Shown here: positions 1-10,382 of the stretch, in pieces
Position numbering within the stretch: position 1 is the stretch's first letter
How the letters are laid out: each line of letters begins with the position of its first letter
Assembly: GCA_027491315.1 (NCBI GenBank)
Contig: JAIXWL010000008.1
Span: forward strand, 62,001-126,000
Direction of reading: 5' to 3'
Length of the DNA stretch: 64,000 bases
DNA from: Cytophagaceae bacterium
GTDB taxonomy: Bacteria > Bacteroidota > Bacteroidia > Cytophagales > Spirosomataceae
The notes under the pieces: model-generated
Told to the model about the DNA's origin: nothing
Database searches by the model: none
What the model saw: the letters and a program-made list of their open reading frames with translations, nothing else
Made by a program: the position numbers and the translations under genes

Positions 1-66
1 TAGAAATTTCTCTCTTTCATTTAGTTGGGTAGGATTCAACCAGCTTAACACCGAGAGAATTTTCAT
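1..66 (-). CDS. Partial CDS, N-terminus of probable ribonuclease III
   Basis: An ATG on the minus strand at 66 opens a frame of 22 codons that runs off the left edge of the window without a stop. It begins four bases after the fabF stop, so it is the next gene of the acpP-fabF operon. The visible residues (MKILSVLSWLNP...) carry no diagnostic motif. In Bacteroidota acpP-fabF is very often followed by rnc, so ribonuclease III is the likely identity. That identity rests on gene order only. Confidence 0.45.
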   Translation of the reverse strand, partial: MKILSVLSWLNPTQLNEREKFL

Positions 67-70
67 AAGC

Positions 71-1318
71 CTATACTTTTCGGAAAATGACGGTTGCGTT
101 ATGCCCACCAAATCCAAATCCATTGCTTAGTGCCACGTTGATTTTTCTTGCTTTACCTTGATTTAAAGTTAAATCAAGATTTTGATCTATCGCTGGGTCT
201 AAATCTTGGCAGTTAATGGTTGGAGGTACAAATTGATGCTGTATGGCTAAGATGGAAGCCACCGCTTCTACGGCTCCTGCGCCTCCTAATAAGTGACCAG
301 TCATGGATTTTGTGGAAGAGATACTCATTTTATAAGCATGTTCTCCAAAGCAATCAACGATTGCTTTTAATTCTTGAGGATCACCAATAGGGGTAGATGT
401 ACCGTGAGTATTGATATAATCTACTTCCTCGGGTTTGATTTGAGCATCTTCTAATGCATCAATCATGGAAAGTAAAGCACCATATCCTTCAGGATGTGGG
501 GCCGTAATATGGTAGGCATCTGAGGAGAATCCACCACCGATTAACTCGGCATAGATTTTTGCTCCACGTGCTTTTGCATGTTCGTATTCTTCTAGCACTA
601 ATGCGCCTGCACCTTCACCTACTACAAAACCATCGCGGTTTACATCATAAGGGCGAGAAGCAGTAGCCGGGTCATCATTTCTTTCAGACATGGCACGCAT
701 GGCTGTAAAACCACCCACAGAGGCAATGGTCACCGGTGCTTCCGATCCTCCAGTCACACAGATATTAATACGACCTGTACGAATGTAATTGAAAGCATCA
801 ATGATGGCATTGTTCGCAGATGAACATGCGGAAACAGTTACATAGTTTGGACCACGAAAACCGTTTCTAATGGATATTTGACCTGAGCTAGAGTCAGCAA
901 TCATTTTAGGGATAAAGAATGGATTGATTTTAGGCGTACCATCTCCTTTGCCGAAATAGATCATTTCATCTTCAAAGGTTTTTAATCCACCGATACCTGA
1001 TCCCCAGATTACACCGACTTTATTTTTGTTGATAGCTTCCATATCGAAACCCGCATCCTTGATAGCTTCATCGGAAGCTACAATAGCATATTGGGTAAAA
1101 GGGTCCATTTTACGGGCCTCCTGACGTGGAATGAATTCTTCTACACTAAAATTCTTGAGTTCACAGGCAAAACGAGTTCTGAATTTTTCAGCGTCGAACT
1201 TGGTGATAGGTCCACATCCACTTTTTCCGGTAGATAAACCTTCCCAGTATTCACTAACTGTATTTCCAATAGGGGTAAGGGCACCTAAACCCGTTACTAC
1301 AACTCGTTTTAACTCCAT
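71..1318 (-). CDS. fabF: Beta-ketoacyl-ACP synthase II
   Basis: Cytoplasmic condensing enzyme of type II fatty-acid synthesis; it adds malonyl-ACP to acyl-ACP with loss of CO2. The 415 residues match the usual FabF length. The Cys-His-His triad is visible: the nucleophilic Cys lies in VSACSSANNAI (about residue 165), the first His in NTHGTSTPIGD (about 305) and the second in STKSMTGHLLGGAG (about 341). The glycine-rich end GFGFGGHNA is also typical. acpP lies directly upstream on the same strand, so carrier protein and condensing enzyme are probably co-transcribed. Confidence 0.97.
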   Translation of the reverse strand: MELKRVVVTGLGALTPIGNTVSEYWEGLSTGKSGCGPITKFDAEKFRTRFACELKNFSVEEFIPRQEARKMDPFTQYAIVASDEAIKDAGFDMEAINKNKVGVIWGSGIGGLKTFEDEMIYFGKGDGTPKINPFFIPKMIADSSSGQISIRNGFRGPNYVTVSACSSANNAIIDAFNYIRTGRINICVTGGSEAPVTIASVGGFTAMRAMSERNDDPATASRPYDVNRDGFVVGEGAGALVLEEYEHAKARGAKIYAELIGGGFSSDAYHITAPHPEGYGALLSMIDALEDAQIKPEEVDYINTHGTSTPIGDPQELKAIVDCFGEHAYKMSISSTKSMTGHLLGGAGAVEAVASILAIQHQFVPPTINCQDLDPAIDQNLDLTLNQGKARKINVALSNGFGFGGHNATVIFRKV

Positions 1319-1353
1319 AATTATCCTGATATTTTAGGTTTGAAAAATAAAAA

Positions 1354-1422
1354 ATGTCAATTCGTAAGGGTGATTTTCTTAGGAACTAGGTTCCTGAGTC
1401 ATTACCAATTACCAATTGACAT
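1354..1422. repeat. Nested inverted repeats between acpP and fabF
   Basis: An outer pair of 9-base arms (ATGTCAATT at 1354-1362, AATTGACAT at 1414-1422) encloses a small perfect hairpin, AGGAAC/GTTCCT at 1381-1395. The structure fills the acpP-fabF spacer. It has no T-run on the minus strand, so it looks more like an mRNA processing or stabilising element than a terminator. That role is inferred. Confidence 0.5.
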
Positions 1423-1441
1423 CATTATTATTTCGTTACGA

Positions 1442-1678
1442 TTACTTTGCGTTCTCTTCCAAGTAGGTGATGGCTTGTCCTACAGTTTGGATATTCTCTG
1501 CTTGATCATCTGGAATAGATACGTTGAATTCTTTTTCAAATTCCATGATTAATTCTACCGTGTCTAAGGAATCAGCTCCTAAATCGTTTGTGAAAGATGC
1601 CTCAGGTGTAACTTCTGATGCTTCTACTCCTAATTTCTCAACGATGATGCTTTTTACTTTTTCTGCAATATCTGCCAT
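1442..1678 (-). CDS. acpP: Acyl carrier protein
   Basis: 78-residue acidic carrier of growing acyl chains. The conserved phosphopantetheine site is DSL within [16 protein letters not shown], with Ser37 as the attachment point. The frame is open up to 1744, but [17 protein letters not shown] is the family start, so the ATG at 1678 is chosen. It lies directly upstream of fabF, and a Bacteroidota-type promoter can be read just upstream (1709-1741). Confidence 0.97.
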   Translation of the reverse strand: MADIAEKVKSIIVEKLGVEASEVTPEASFTNDLGADSLDTVELIMEFEKEFNVSIPDDQAENIQTVGQAITYLEENAK

Positions 1679-1708
1679 TTCTAAAATATTTTGGGGTTCA
1701 AAAACGAT

Positions 1709-1741
1709 GCAAAGATTAGAATTAAAACTTAGATTATCAAA
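1709..1741 (-). promoter_or_regulatory. Putative promoter of acpP-fabF
   Basis: On the minus strand, TTTG (1741-1738) is followed after 19 bases by TAATCTTTGC (1718-1709). This resembles the Bacteroidota sigma consensus TTTG/TAnnTTTG, with one extra base inside the -7 box. It ends 30 bases before the acpP ATG. Confidence 0.45.
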
Positions 1742-1843
1742 CAAATTTTAAGCCTAATTGCATTATTAAAATAATTAATTAGATAAAAATAATTCTTTTT
1801 TTTGATTTGTTTAAAATTCTTGCGAATGATTTATTTCTAAGCA

Positions 1844-2761
1844 TTAAAAACAAAGCGATGCGGCACCTAAAAGTCCTGCATCATTTCCTAAAAGTGCTTT
1901 TTTAATACTTAGTTTTTTCAAGTAAGCTGGAGTTAACCAATAGTTCAACTGTTTCTCCATACTTGGCAAGATAAAATCAAATGAAGCTGAAAGCCCGCCT
2001 CCAATGAAGATGTTTTTAATATCTAGAATACGGATTAATGAAACGATCATATCACCCAACATTTCTCCTACTTCATTCCAAATAGCCAAAGCTAATTCAT
2101 CTCCTTCTTCGGCAGCTACGACTAGTGCGGTAGTGGATATAGATCCATCTGCTGCCAAAACTGTTTTTCCTTTGTAAGTGGCACGCATGGAGTTCGCCAT
2201 TTGTAATAATTCCTTTTTACCAATGTTTCTTTCTAAGACTTTTCCATTTCTAGACGGAACGTGTCCTGGTTCCATCGCATTTCCATCTCCACCTAAAAAG
2301 ATCTTGCGATCAATGATGGCAGCTCCACCGATACCTGTTCCTAAGGTTAAAAAGATGAAATCTTCTGGCATGTTATCTTTTTCTGGAGAAAAATAAAATT
2401 CTCCCAGGGCAGCTGCATTGGCATCATTTTCCATAAAAAAGGCATGCTCCGGAAAACGCTTTTCCAACATGGAAATTAAGTGAGCTCCATCAATTTCTGG
2501 AATGGCCGTAATTTCGATTAGGGTTTTACGATTTTTAGTTAAGATACCAGGAAGACCAATACCTACTTTATGTACATGCTTGTGCTGAAATAATTGTAGT
2601 GCAATAGCATCAGCTAGGCGATCTAAGAAGTGATTGGATTCTCTCCAAGTGGCGGTATCGTAACTTTGAAAATTACTAATATGCCCAGTTTCTGGATGGA
2701 CAATGCCCATTTTTACTCCTGTTCCTCCAACGTCAATTCCTAGATATTCTGCTGCTTCCAT
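1844..2761 (-). CDS. ROK-family sugar kinase (polyphosphate-glucokinase-like)
   Basis: 305-residue cytoplasmic sugar kinase of the actin/hexokinase fold. The N-terminal phosphate loop LGIDVGGTGVKMG, the catalytic Asp in MENDANAAALGE and the second phosphate loop LTLGTGIGGAAI are all present. The EPGH motif is present, but the Cys-rich zinc-binding motif of most ROK kinases and repressors that should follow it is absent. This is the pattern of the polyphosphate-glucokinase-like subgroup. There is no N-terminal helix-turn-helix, so it is a kinase and not a ROK repressor. Glucose is the expected substrate; the phosphoryl donor cannot be read from sequence. Confidence 0.85.
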   Translation of the reverse strand: MEAAEYLGIDVGGTGVKMGIVHPETGHISNFQSYDTATWRESNHFLDRLADAIALQLFQHKHVHKVGIGLPGILTKNRKTLIEITAIPEIDGAHLISMLEKRFPEHAFFMENDANAAALGEFYFSPEKDNMPEDFIFLTLGTGIGGAAIIDRKIFLGGDGNAMEPGHVPSRNGKVLERNIGKKELLQMANSMRATYKGKTVLAADGSISTTALVVAAEEGDELALAIWNEVGEMLGDMIVSLIRILDIKNIFIGGGLSASFDFILPSMEKQLNYWLTPAYLKKLSIKKALLGNDAGLLGAASLCF

Positions 2762-2838
2762 GCGGTCTTTTGGTTTAATTTGCTGCGAATTTCTTTAAAA
2801 TTACGCGCATATTCAAATATTCTATTCGGCAATTTAGT

Positions 2839-3294
2839 TTAGAGATAGATTCTTTCCAGTTTTTCCATGATTTGGGAAACGGCTGGACAGATTAAGGCAT
2901 TTTTTTGAGTTATTTTAAGGATACCCAACATGTTTTTCCGATCGGTATGGGGGTATTCCCGACATGCCTTAGGTCGGTGTTCGTAAATGTCACAGGCATT
3001 ATCTTCTAATAAAAAAGGGCATGGACTAGAAGGATAGACCCAGTCTCCATCTGCATCTTTTATTAAATAGGTATCTAGAAAATCAGCGACTTTCATTTTT
3101 AGCAGTTTGGCTACTCGCTGTATATCAGTCTCATTCCACATGGGGCTTGTGGTTTTGCAACAATTACCACAATCGAGGCAATCGATGTTTTCAAAAACCA
3201 CTTCATGGTTTTTTTCAAATTGCACATCGAGGTCTTTCGGTTTTTTGGCCCGAATACGTTGGAAAACTTTAGTAAAACTGGGGTCTCTAGACAT
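2839..3294 (-). CDS. YkgJ-family cysteine-cluster protein
   Basis: About 151 residues. CLDCGNCCKTTSPMW is followed by CPFLLEDNACDIYEHRPKACREYP, the signature of the YkgJ/CxxCxxCC family, which is thought to bind Zn or an Fe-S cluster. Its biochemical role is not established. The frame opens at 3318 inside tdk, but the ATG at 3294 (MSRDPSF) lies just past the tdk stop and is preferred. It is probably co-transcribed with tdk. Confidence 0.85.
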   Translation of the reverse strand: MSRDPSFTKVFQRIRAKKPKDLDVQFEKNHEVVFENIDCLDCGNCCKTTSPMWNETDIQRVAKLLKMKVADFLDTYLIKDADGDWVYPSSPCPFLLEDNACDIYEHRPKACREYPHTDRKNMLGILKITQKNALICPAVSQIMEKLERIYL

Positions 3295-3299
3295 TTCAA

Positions 3300-3881
3300 T
3301 TAAGCATGTGGGAAGCAAGTCCGGCAGAGGGCCTCGTAGCTATCCGCCTCACCTAACATCACGGTTTGTTGTTGCTGCACGATGCGATGAGAATAGGTAG
3401 CTACACCACCACATTTGACACATACTGCATGTACTTTGGTAATGTATTCAGCTATGGCCATAAGGTCGGGCATTGGGCCAAAGGGTATTCCTTTGAAATC
3501 CATGTCTAGGCCTGCAATAATGACACGTTTGCCTTGATTGGCGAGGGTATTGCAAACTTCTACAATGTGGTGATCAAAGAATTGGGCTTCATCCAAACCT
3601 ACTACATCGCAGCTGCCTGCCAATAATAAGATTTCACTCGAACTATGAACAGGAGTGGAGCGAATGGAATTGTGGTTATGGGATACGATGTCTTCGTCGT
3701 GATAACGGGTATCGGCAGCTGGTTTGAAAATTTCTACCTGCAATTGAGCTATTTTGGCTCTTTTCAAACGACGAATTAATTCTTCTGTCTTACCTGAAAA
3801 CATGGAGCCACAAATTACCTCCACCCAACCGCTTGGGTTGGAATTTTGGGAAGATTTGGAATGATTGGGCTCTAAAAACAA
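3300..3881 (-). CDS. tdk: Thymidine kinase
   Basis: Type II thymidine kinase of the nucleotide salvage pathway (thymidine + ATP to dTMP). The P-loop GSMFSGKT is at residues 25-32, the catalytic Glu is in LDEAQFF (about residue 98), and the paired-Cys zinc lasso (CVKCGG and CRTCF) is near the C-terminus. At 193 residues the length is normal. The start is a TTG at 3881; the nearest upstream ATG (3886) hits a stop after four codons. It is separated from the sdh operon by a terminator. Confidence 0.95.
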   Translation of the reverse strand: MFLEPNHSKSSQNSNPSGWVEVICGSMFSGKTEELIRRLKRAKIAQLQVEIFKPAADTRYHDEDIVSHNHNSIRSTPVHSSSEILLLAGSCDVVGLDEAQFFDHHIVEVCNTLANQGKRVIIAGLDMDFKGIPFGPMPDLMAIAEYITKVHAVCVKCGGVATYSHRIVQQQQTVMLGEADSYEALCRTCFPHA

Positions 3882-3887
3882 GGCATG

Positions 3888-3912
3888 AAAAAGCCCCTTG
3901 ATTCCAAGGGGC
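3888..3912 (-). terminator. Rho-independent terminator after sdhCAB
   Basis: Perfect 8-bp stem GCCCCTTG/CAAGGGGC (3893-3900 with 3905-3912) and a 4-base loop. On the minus strand it is followed by a run of five T (3888-3892). It lies 18 bases past the sdhB stop. Confidence 0.85.
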
Positions 3913-3929
3913 CTAGTTTAGGTTGTATC

Positions 3930-4688
3930 TTATTTAGACGTAAAAACCGAAGAGAAGTACTCACGGTTCATGCGAGCAATATTCTCAAGGGAAATACCTT
4001 TTGGACATTCTGCTTCACAAGCGCCTGTATTGGAACAAGCACCGAAACCTTCTTCATCCATTTGTGCGACCATGGCTTCAGCACGCTTAGCACGCTCAGC
4101 TTGACCTTGAGGTAATAAAGCCAATTGAGAGATTTTAGCGGAAGTAAATAACATGGCCGAAGCATTTTTACAAGCCGCCACGCAAGCTCCACATCCAATA
4201 CATGCTGCCGCTGCAAAGGCATCGTCCGCATTGTCTTTGGGAATAGGTAAGCTATTGGCATCTTGTGCATTGCCCGTATTGACAGAAATAAATCCACCAG
4301 CAGCAATGATGCGATCAAAGGCAGAACGATTAACTACTAAGTCTTTAATGACAGGGAAAGCTTCCGCTCTCCAAGGTTCAATGGTGATAGTTTGTCCATC
4401 GCTGAAGCTACGCATGTGTAACTGGCAAGTGGTAACACCTTTGTTCGGTCCATGAGGGCGACCGTTGATGTACATGGAGCACATACCGCAGATACCTTCA
4501 CGACAATCGTGATCAAAAGCTACTGGATCATCACCTTCTTCGATAAGACGGTTGTTGAGCACGTCAATCATTTCCAAAAAGGACATATCCTCCGAAATAC
4601 CACTTACTTGGTATGTCTCGAATTTACCCGCAGTTTGGGCGTTTTTTTGTCTCCAGATTTTAAGCGTCAGGTTTAAATTTCCTTCCAT
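3930..4688 (-). CDS. sdhB: Succinate dehydrogenase/fumarate reductase iron-sulfur subunit
   Basis: 252-residue Fe-S subunit of respiratory complex II, carrying electrons from the FAD of SdhA to menaquinone. The [2Fe-2S] ligands lie in [19 protein letters not shown], and the two further clusters are bound by [15 protein letters not shown] and [14 protein letters not shown]. It is the last gene of the sdhC-sdhA-sdhB operon, nine bases after sdhA, and is followed by a clear terminator. Confidence 0.96.
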   Translation of the reverse strand: MEGNLNLTLKIWRQKNAQTAGKFETYQVSGISEDMSFLEMIDVLNNRLIEEGDDPVAFDHDCREGICGMCSMYINGRPHGPNKGVTTCQLHMRSFSDGQTITIEPWRAEAFPVIKDLVVNRSAFDRIIAAGGFISVNTGNAQDANSLPIPKDNADDAFAAAACIGCGACVAACKNASAMLFTSAKISQLALLPQGQAERAKRAEAMVAQMDEEGFGACSNTGACEAECPKGISLENIARMNREYFSSVFTSK

Positions 4689-4697
4689 GTTATCGAA

Positions 4698-6677
4698 TTA
4701 TTTATAAGATCTTTGAGCAATTTTAATGTTTTCGAATTTCAATTCTTCTTTATGTAATTCGAATTGTGATTCACCTTTGAACTCCCAAGCCGCCACGTAA
4801 GCATAATTTTCATCATCACGCAAGGCCTCGCCGTCCTCAGTTTGGTATTCTTCACGGAAGTGACCTCCGCAACTTTCATTTCTATCTAAAGCGTCCTTGC
4901 ACATTAACTCTCCTAATTCTAGGAAGTCAGCTACACGGCCAGCTTTTTCTAATTCAGGGTTCAAGTTATTCGCTTCTCCCGGGATACGAACATCGCTCCA
5001 GAATTCTTTGCGCAATGCCTGAATATCAGCGATTGCCATTTTTAAGCCTTCCTCATTACGAGCCATACCGCATTGGTTCCACATAATTAAGCCTAATTTC
5101 TTGTGGAAATAATCAACCGACTTGGTTCCGCGAATACTCATTAGTTTTTCAATCTGCTCCTTAACTGCTTTTTCTGCATTAACAAAGGCCTCACTGTCTG
5201 TTGACATAGCCGGAGTTCTAATTTCAGAAGCTAGATAAGCACCAATCGTGTATGGAATTACGAAATATCCATCAGCTAATCCTTGCATTAGCGCCGAAGC
5301 TCCTAAACGGTTAGCACCGTGGTCAGAGAAGTTAGCTTCTCCCAAGGCATATAAACCTGGAACAGTAGTCATCAAGTTGTAATCAACCCAAAGTCCGCCC
5401 ATGGTATAGTGTACCGCAGGATAGATACGCATTGGCAATTCGTAAGGATCTTCACCCGTGATTTGCTTATACATATCAAATAAGTTACCGTATTTTTCTT
5501 TTACGACTTCCTTACCCATTAATTGAATTTCTTCATCACTTGCGTGGTGGATATTTCTCTTGTTCGCTTCAGCCTTACCATAACGGACGATAGCTGCAGC
5601 AAAATCTAGGTAAACGGCCATTTTAGAGGAACCTACTCCATAACCTGCATCGCAACGCTCCTTAGCAGCACGAGAAGCAATATCACGAGGTACTAAGTTA
5701 CCAAAGGCAGGATAACGACGCTCTAAATAATAGTCACGCTCGTCTTCTGGAATTTCATTGGCCTTGCGCGGATCGTCTTTCTTTTTAGGTACCCAGATAC
5801 GTCCGTCATTACGTAGTGACTCGGACATTAAGGTTAATTTAGATTGATGATCTCCCGAAACTGGAATACAAGTTGGGTGAATCTGGGTGTAACATGGGTT
5901 AGCGAAAAATGCTCCTTTTTTGTGGGCCTTCCAAGCTGCAGTCACGTTAGATCCCATGGCGTTGGTTGAAAGGTAGAATACGTTTCCGTAACCACCTGTA
6001 CACAATAAGACCGCATGTCCAAAATGACGCTCTAACTCACCTGTAACTAAATTACGGGCAATAATTCCGCGAGCTTTACCATCTACCACCACCACGTCTT
6101 GCATTTCGTGGCGCGTGAATAATTCGACATTACCCATACCAACTTGGCGTTGTAAAGCCGAATAAGCTCCTAATAATAATTGTTGACCTGTTTGACCTGC
6201 CGCGTAAAATGTACGCTGAACTTGCGTTCCACCAAATGAACGGTTTGAAAGCAAACCACCGTATTCACGGGCAAAAGGAACACCTTGGGCCACACATTGG
6301 TCAATGATGTTTCCAGATACCTCTGCTAAACGATGCACATTGGCTTCACGAGATCTGTAGTCACCGCCTTTGATGGTATCATAAAATAAACGGAAAATAG
6401 AGTCTCCATCATTTTGATAGTTTTTAGCGGCATTGATACCTCCCTGGGCTGCAATGGAGTGCGCACGTCGAGGAGAATCCTGAAAGCAGAAAACTTTTAC
6501 TTTATATCCTAACTCAGCCAAAGAGGCGGCAGCAGATGCTCCTGCTAAGCCTGATCCAACAATGACCACTTCCAAATTACGTTTGTTGGCAGGATTTACT
6601 AATGAAACACTGGAACGGTATTTGGTCCATTTTTCGGCTAAAGAACCTTCTGGAATTTTTGCGTCTAATTTTGTCAT
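4698..6677 (-). CDS. sdhA: Succinate dehydrogenase/fumarate reductase flavoprotein subunit
   Basis: 659-residue catalytic subunit of complex II (succinate/fumarate). The dinucleotide fold [13 protein letters not shown] starts near residue 38. The His that covalently carries FAD lies in [15 protein letters not shown] (about residue 73). The substrate-site segments HPTCIP and RDIASRA and the C-terminal [10 protein letters not shown] region are present. The length is typical of the long Bacteroidota/epsilonproteobacterial type B flavoprotein. Confidence 0.96.
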   Translation of the reverse strand: MTKLDAKIPEGSLAEKWTKYRSSVSLVNPANKRNLEVVIVGSGLAGASAAASLAELGYKVKVFCFQDSPRRAHSIAAQGGINAAKNYQNDGDSIFRLFYDTIKGGDYRSREANVHRLAEVSGNIIDQCVAQGVPFAREYGGLLSNRSFGGTQVQRTFYAAGQTGQQLLLGAYSALQRQVGMGNVELFTRHEMQDVVVVDGKARGIIARNLVTGELERHFGHAVLLCTGGYGNVFYLSTNAMGSNVTAAWKAHKKGAFFANPCYTQIHPTCIPVSGDHQSKLTLMSESLRNDGRIWVPKKKDDPRKANEIPEDERDYYLERRYPAFGNLVPRDIASRAAKERCDAGYGVGSSKMAVYLDFAAAIVRYGKAEANKRNIHHASDEEIQLMGKEVVKEKYGNLFDMYKQITGEDPYELPMRIYPAVHYTMGGLWVDYNLMTTVPGLYALGEANFSDHGANRLGASALMQGLADGYFVIPYTIGAYLASEIRTPAMSTDSEAFVNAEKAVKEQIEKLMSIRGTKSVDYFHKKLGLIMWNQCGMARNEEGLKMAIADIQALRKEFWSDVRIPGEANNLNPELEKAGRVADFLELGELMCKDALDRNESCGGHFREEYQTEDGEALRDDENYAYVAAWEFKGESQFELHKEELKFENIKIAQRSYK

Positions 6678-6699
6678 ATTAATCGTATCGGCTGAGGAA

Positions 6700-7368
6700 T
6701 TAATGAATCAAATTAAAATGGAGTGCGATAGGCATTGCGGCAAATAAAGCAGCGATAATAATGGCATATGCTGCGCCAATGCACTTGATCGTCGGAGTAT
6801 ATTTAGGATGGTTCCATCCTAGGCTTTGGAAAGCACTTTGAAATCCATGCAATAGGTGGTAACCTAGAGAAATACATCCCAAAACATATATAGCCACCAC
6901 TACTGGGCTTGTGAAAACCGCTTGCATTTCATGATATAAAGTATGTTCCTCTGTTAGATTGTCAGTCAATCGAGAGAAATACCAGAAATGTTTTAAGTGG
7001 ATGATTAAAAACAATAATAATAAAGTTCCTAAAAGACCCATGGAACGAGAGTACCATTTACTGTTGGCAGCACCATCAACAACGGCATATGCTACAGGAC
7101 GTTTCTTTTTGTTGTCCATCCATAAACGTAATCCGTCTAAGATGTGAAGCAACAAACCTCCGAACAATACGATTTCCATGGTACGTATAATAGGATTCTT
7201 TGCCATGAATTCCGCTCCGGCGTTGAAGGTAGCCCCTCCATCATTCAAGAAGATGGTAGCGTTAAGACCGCAGTGAACAATTAGGAAACTGACTAAAAAG
7301 AGGCCGGTGATTGCCATTAAGAGCTTTTTACCCAGTGATGAATTTAGTGATTTTGATAACCAAGCCAT
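6700..7368 (-). CDS. sdhC: Succinate dehydrogenase cytochrome b subunit (type B)
   Basis: 222-residue membrane anchor with five hydrophobic segments. Conserved His residues sit in the membrane helices (for example [30 protein letters not shown]), consistent with the two hemes of a single-subunit (type B) anchor. This fits the absence of an sdhD gene. It is the first gene of the sdhCAB operon. The 173-bp gap upstream is shared with a divergent T9SS-substrate gene. Confidence 0.93.
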   Translation of the reverse strand: MAWLSKSLNSSLGKKLLMAITGLFLVSFLIVHCGLNATIFLNDGGATFNAGAEFMAKNPIIRTMEIVLFGGLLLHILDGLRLWMDNKKKRPVAYAVVDGAANSKWYSRSMGLLGTLLLLFLIIHLKHFWYFSRLTDNLTEEHTLYHEMQAVFTSPVVVAIYVLGCISLGYHLLHGFQSAFQSLGWNHPKYTPTIKCIGAAYAIIIAALFAAMPIALHFNLIH

Positions 7369-7541
7369 AAATGAAATTTATTTTGATTGAAGTAAACATT
7401 CGCCCACGGTAACCATAAGTGAAAATTTAGGACATAAAACTACAATTGATTCGTGGGTCTTTCAAATATTCGATTAAAAAAACCTTTTTTTTTATTTTTT
7501 TCGAATTGCTTAATTAACTTTCCATATTACAAATTTGTTTT

Positions 7542-10382
7542 ATGTCTGTGAAAAATTATTCCGCCTACATTCTTGCCTTTTTGCTTAGTTTTTTGGGAAT
7601 GATTTTCCAAGCTCAAGCTACTCACTTAAAAGGGGGGGAGATAACGGTCAAGCGGATTTCCAACGTAAGCCTCACCTATGAATTTACCTTAACCACGTAT
7701 ACCGAGGACAATAGGGCTAATCAAGATCAGACAGATGTAAATTTTTGTTTTGGCGATGGTTCAGGAATATTTAAAGCCAAAAGATTGCTGCCCATCGTGA
7801 ATTTGGGCAATGGTACCTTGAAAAACACCTATAAGATAGAGTATACTTATCCAGCTCCTGCTTTATTCTACAAGGTTTCCGTAGCCATTCCCAACCGAAA
7901 TGATGGAGTCCGAAATATTACACGCTCAGTAGAAGTTCCTTTTTATGTAGAGACTATTTTTTCCATCAATTCAGGTTTAGGTCAAAACTCTACCCCAGTA
8001 TTATTGAATCCAGCTGTTGATTTAACGGCAGTAGTAGGTCAGCCATTCATTCATAATCCGAATGCAGTGGATGCCGAAGGTGATAGTTTAGCATATCGCT
8101 TAACCGTTTCTCGTTATGGTGATTATGAAACCTGTAACCCATCCAGTCGAGGAATCACAGCTCCTAATTTTCGACAGCCCAACGAAATTTCACCCACGGC
8201 ATCTTCATTTACGATTAATTCACTGAATGGTGATTTAATTTGGGACTCGCCTCAAGAATTGGGATTATACAACTGTGCTTTCATTGTAGAAGAATGGAGA
8301 AATGGAATTAAGATTTCAGAAACTGTTCGAGATATGCAAATCGAGGTCAAAGATTTAGACAATAAAGGTCCGAAAATTGTGGTTCCCCCTGATGTGTGTG
8401 TACAAGCGGGTACATTAATCAGAGAAACCATTAGCGCTGCGGATGTGGCGTCTAAAACGGGTAGACTAGATCCTGTGACGATCATTAGTTCGGGTAATGT
8501 GTACCCAATTGATACCTCATTTGCGATCAAGCAGCCATTTGCTACCTTCATTTCCTCTCCGAGACAAACCGGTACGGCTACGGGTGCATTTACTTGGCAA
8601 ACAGCCTGTCAGCATATTCGAAAGGAAACTTATGATATTTTCTTCAAAGCCGAGGATAACCCTCCTACGTCCATTGGTGGGGGCGTGAAGTTGGTTGATT
8701 CCAAAATTTGGAAGATAAAAATCATTGCTCCATCAGTAAAAAATTTGGTGGCAAGAATTCAGCCAACTAAAGGCTCGGCTATCTTGACTTGGAGTCCTTA
8801 TACTTGTAGTTTACCTGGTTCCAAGATTATTGTTTTTAGAAAACAAGCGGCTTGTACGTCTGTGGTGAATAAATCTTGTCAAACGGGAATGCAACTTAGT
8901 GGATTTACCGAGATAGCCCGGATAAATGCCACCGAGGTACAGTATGAGGATACCAACAAGGGAGCAGGTTTATTGAAAAATGCCAATTATATCTACGTCT
9001 TGGTTGTTGTATTTACTAATTCAAGCGGACAAACAGACTTTAGTCCTATGTCCAATTCAAGTTGTGCTTTTATTCCTTCCTCAGCTCCATTGATGACCAA
9101 TGTCTCCATACAAAAAACAGGAGCTAGTGATGGAGAAATTCTAGTTAGGTGGTCTCGACCCTTGAACTTAGATACAACTTTGTACAAAGGTCCATACCAG
9201 TATCAAGTTATGCGGGCTGAGGGTAATGGATCCACTAATTTTGTATCCGTTGGTAGTCCAATTCCAGCCTCGATTTACCTGGCTAAAAGTGATACATCTT
9301 TCATAGACAAAGGTTTAGCTACGGATAGCAAGATATATCGTTATCGTACAGATTTCTATTATACCAACAATGGTCAATTTAAATTATTAGATTCACCTAG
9401 TCCGGCAGCGCAAGTGCAATTAGTGGCGCAGTCAGCGGTTCGTTCCAATAAATTGGCTTGGTCAGCAGATGTACCTTGGTTAAATGATTTCCAAGTTCAC
9501 CGTGTTTACCGCGAAAGCCCAAGAGGATCAGGTAAGTTTAATCAAATCACAGAAGTTTCGGTAGCAGGCCCAAGTACCTATACCTTTACGGATCAGGGAA
9601 CAGATTTTTATACCAAAGATGGTAAATTTGATGTGACACTTTCTCCAGATTCAAGCTATTGTTATTATGTAGAAACGCTAGGATCTTATGGAGAGGGATT
9701 TCCAGTAATGACCCTTATCAATGCATCCAAAATTGTGTGTTTAAAGCCACAATCGGATGTTAATCCATGTGCTCCAAAATTGACATTATCAGCTCCAGAT
9801 TGTGCTGCATTGGATGGTTCCCTGAATTGCAACTTTACAAGCTTTACCAACCAATTAACTTGGCAGCCAACTTTGACTGGGACTTGTGATCAAAACATCG
9901 CCTCGTATCGAATTTACTATGCTTCTAGTGCTGCAGGACCATTTACGCGAATTGCGGAAGTAAGTGATCTGCGTTATTTGCATCAGAAGAGAGATTCATT
10001 CATTGGAAGTTATTACGTGACAGCCATTAGTCAATTGGGTAAAGAAAGTCCTAAGAGTGAAACCTTAAACCAAGATAATTGTCCATCTTTTGAATTGCCT
10101 AATTTGTTCAGTCCGAATGGTGATTTGAAAAATGATGTTTGGTTGCCTTTACGTTGTCCACGATTTGTCAAAGCCTTACAATGTAAAATTGTAGATCGCT
10201 ATGGGCAGCTGATCTATGAATACAATGGAACAGGTTCTGATTTTGGTTGGAATGGTAAAGATACCTCTGGAAAAGAAATGGCTGTTGGAACTTATTTTTA
10301 CACGGTAGACGTTAGTTTTGATGTCAATGACCCAAGTTTAAAAACCAAGAGTTTAAAAGGCTGGGTTGAACTAGTTCGATAA
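7542..10382 (+). CDS. T9SS type B sorting-domain (gliding-motility-associated) surface protein
   Basis: 946-residue secreted protein. A signal peptide ends near residue 26 (FQAQA). The long central part is beta-rich with fibronectin-III-like stretches (for example SDGEILVRWSRP and NKLAWSADVP). The last ~90 residues (FELPNLFSPNGDLKNDVW...IVDRYGQLIYE...WNGKDTSGKEMAVGTYFY) form the gliding-motility-associated C-terminal domain, a type B signal for export by the type IX secretion system. An adhesin or surface role is likely; the ligand is unknown. Its stop codon overlaps the next start (TAATG). Confidence 0.9.
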   Translation: MSVKNYSAYILAFLLSFLGMIFQAQATHLKGGEITVKRISNVSLTYEFTLTTYTEDNRANQDQTDVNFCFGDGSGIFKAKRLLPIVNLGNGTLKNTYKIEYTYPAPALFYKVSVAIPNRNDGVRNITRSVEVPFYVETIFSINSGLGQNSTPVLLNPAVDLTAVVGQPFIHNPNAVDAEGDSLAYRLTVSRYGDYETCNPSSRGITAPNFRQPNEISPTASSFTINSLNGDLIWDSPQELGLYNCAFIVEEWRNGIKISETVRDMQIEVKDLDNKGPKIVVPPDVCVQAGTLIRETISAADVASKTGRLDPVTIISSGNVYPIDTSFAIKQPFATFISSPRQTGTATGAFTWQTACQHIRKETYDIFFKAEDNPPTSIGGGVKLVDSKIWKIKIIAPSVKNLVARIQPTKGSAILTWSPYTCSLPGSKIIVFRKQAACTSVVNKSCQTGMQLSGFTEIARINATEVQYEDTNKGAGLLKNANYIYVLVVVFTNSSGQTDFSPMSNSSCAFIPSSAPLMTNVSIQKTGASDGEILVRWSRPLNLDTTLYKGPYQYQVMRAEGNGSTNFVSVGSPIPASIYLAKSDTSFIDKGLATDSKIYRYRTDFYYTNNGQFKLLDSPSPAAQVQLVAQSAVRSNKLAWSADVPWLNDFQVHRVYRESPRGSGKFNQITEVSVAGPSTYTFTDQGTDFYTKDGKFDVTLSPDSSYCYYVETLGSYGEGFPVMTLINASKIVCLKPQSDVNPCAPKLTLSAPDCAALDGSLNCNFTSFTNQLTWQPTLTGTCDQNIASYRIYYASSAAGPFTRIAEVSDLRYLHQKRDSFIGSYYVTAISQLGKESPKSETLNQDNCPSFELPNLFSPNGDLKNDVWLPLRCPRFVKALQCKIVDRYGQLIYEYNGTGSDFGWNGKDTSGKEMAVGTYFYTVDVSFDVNDPSLKTKSLKGWVELVR

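Noticed and set aside
3107-3400. 97-codon plus-strand frame over YkgJ and tdk
   Set aside because: Shadow of two well-supported minus-strand genes.
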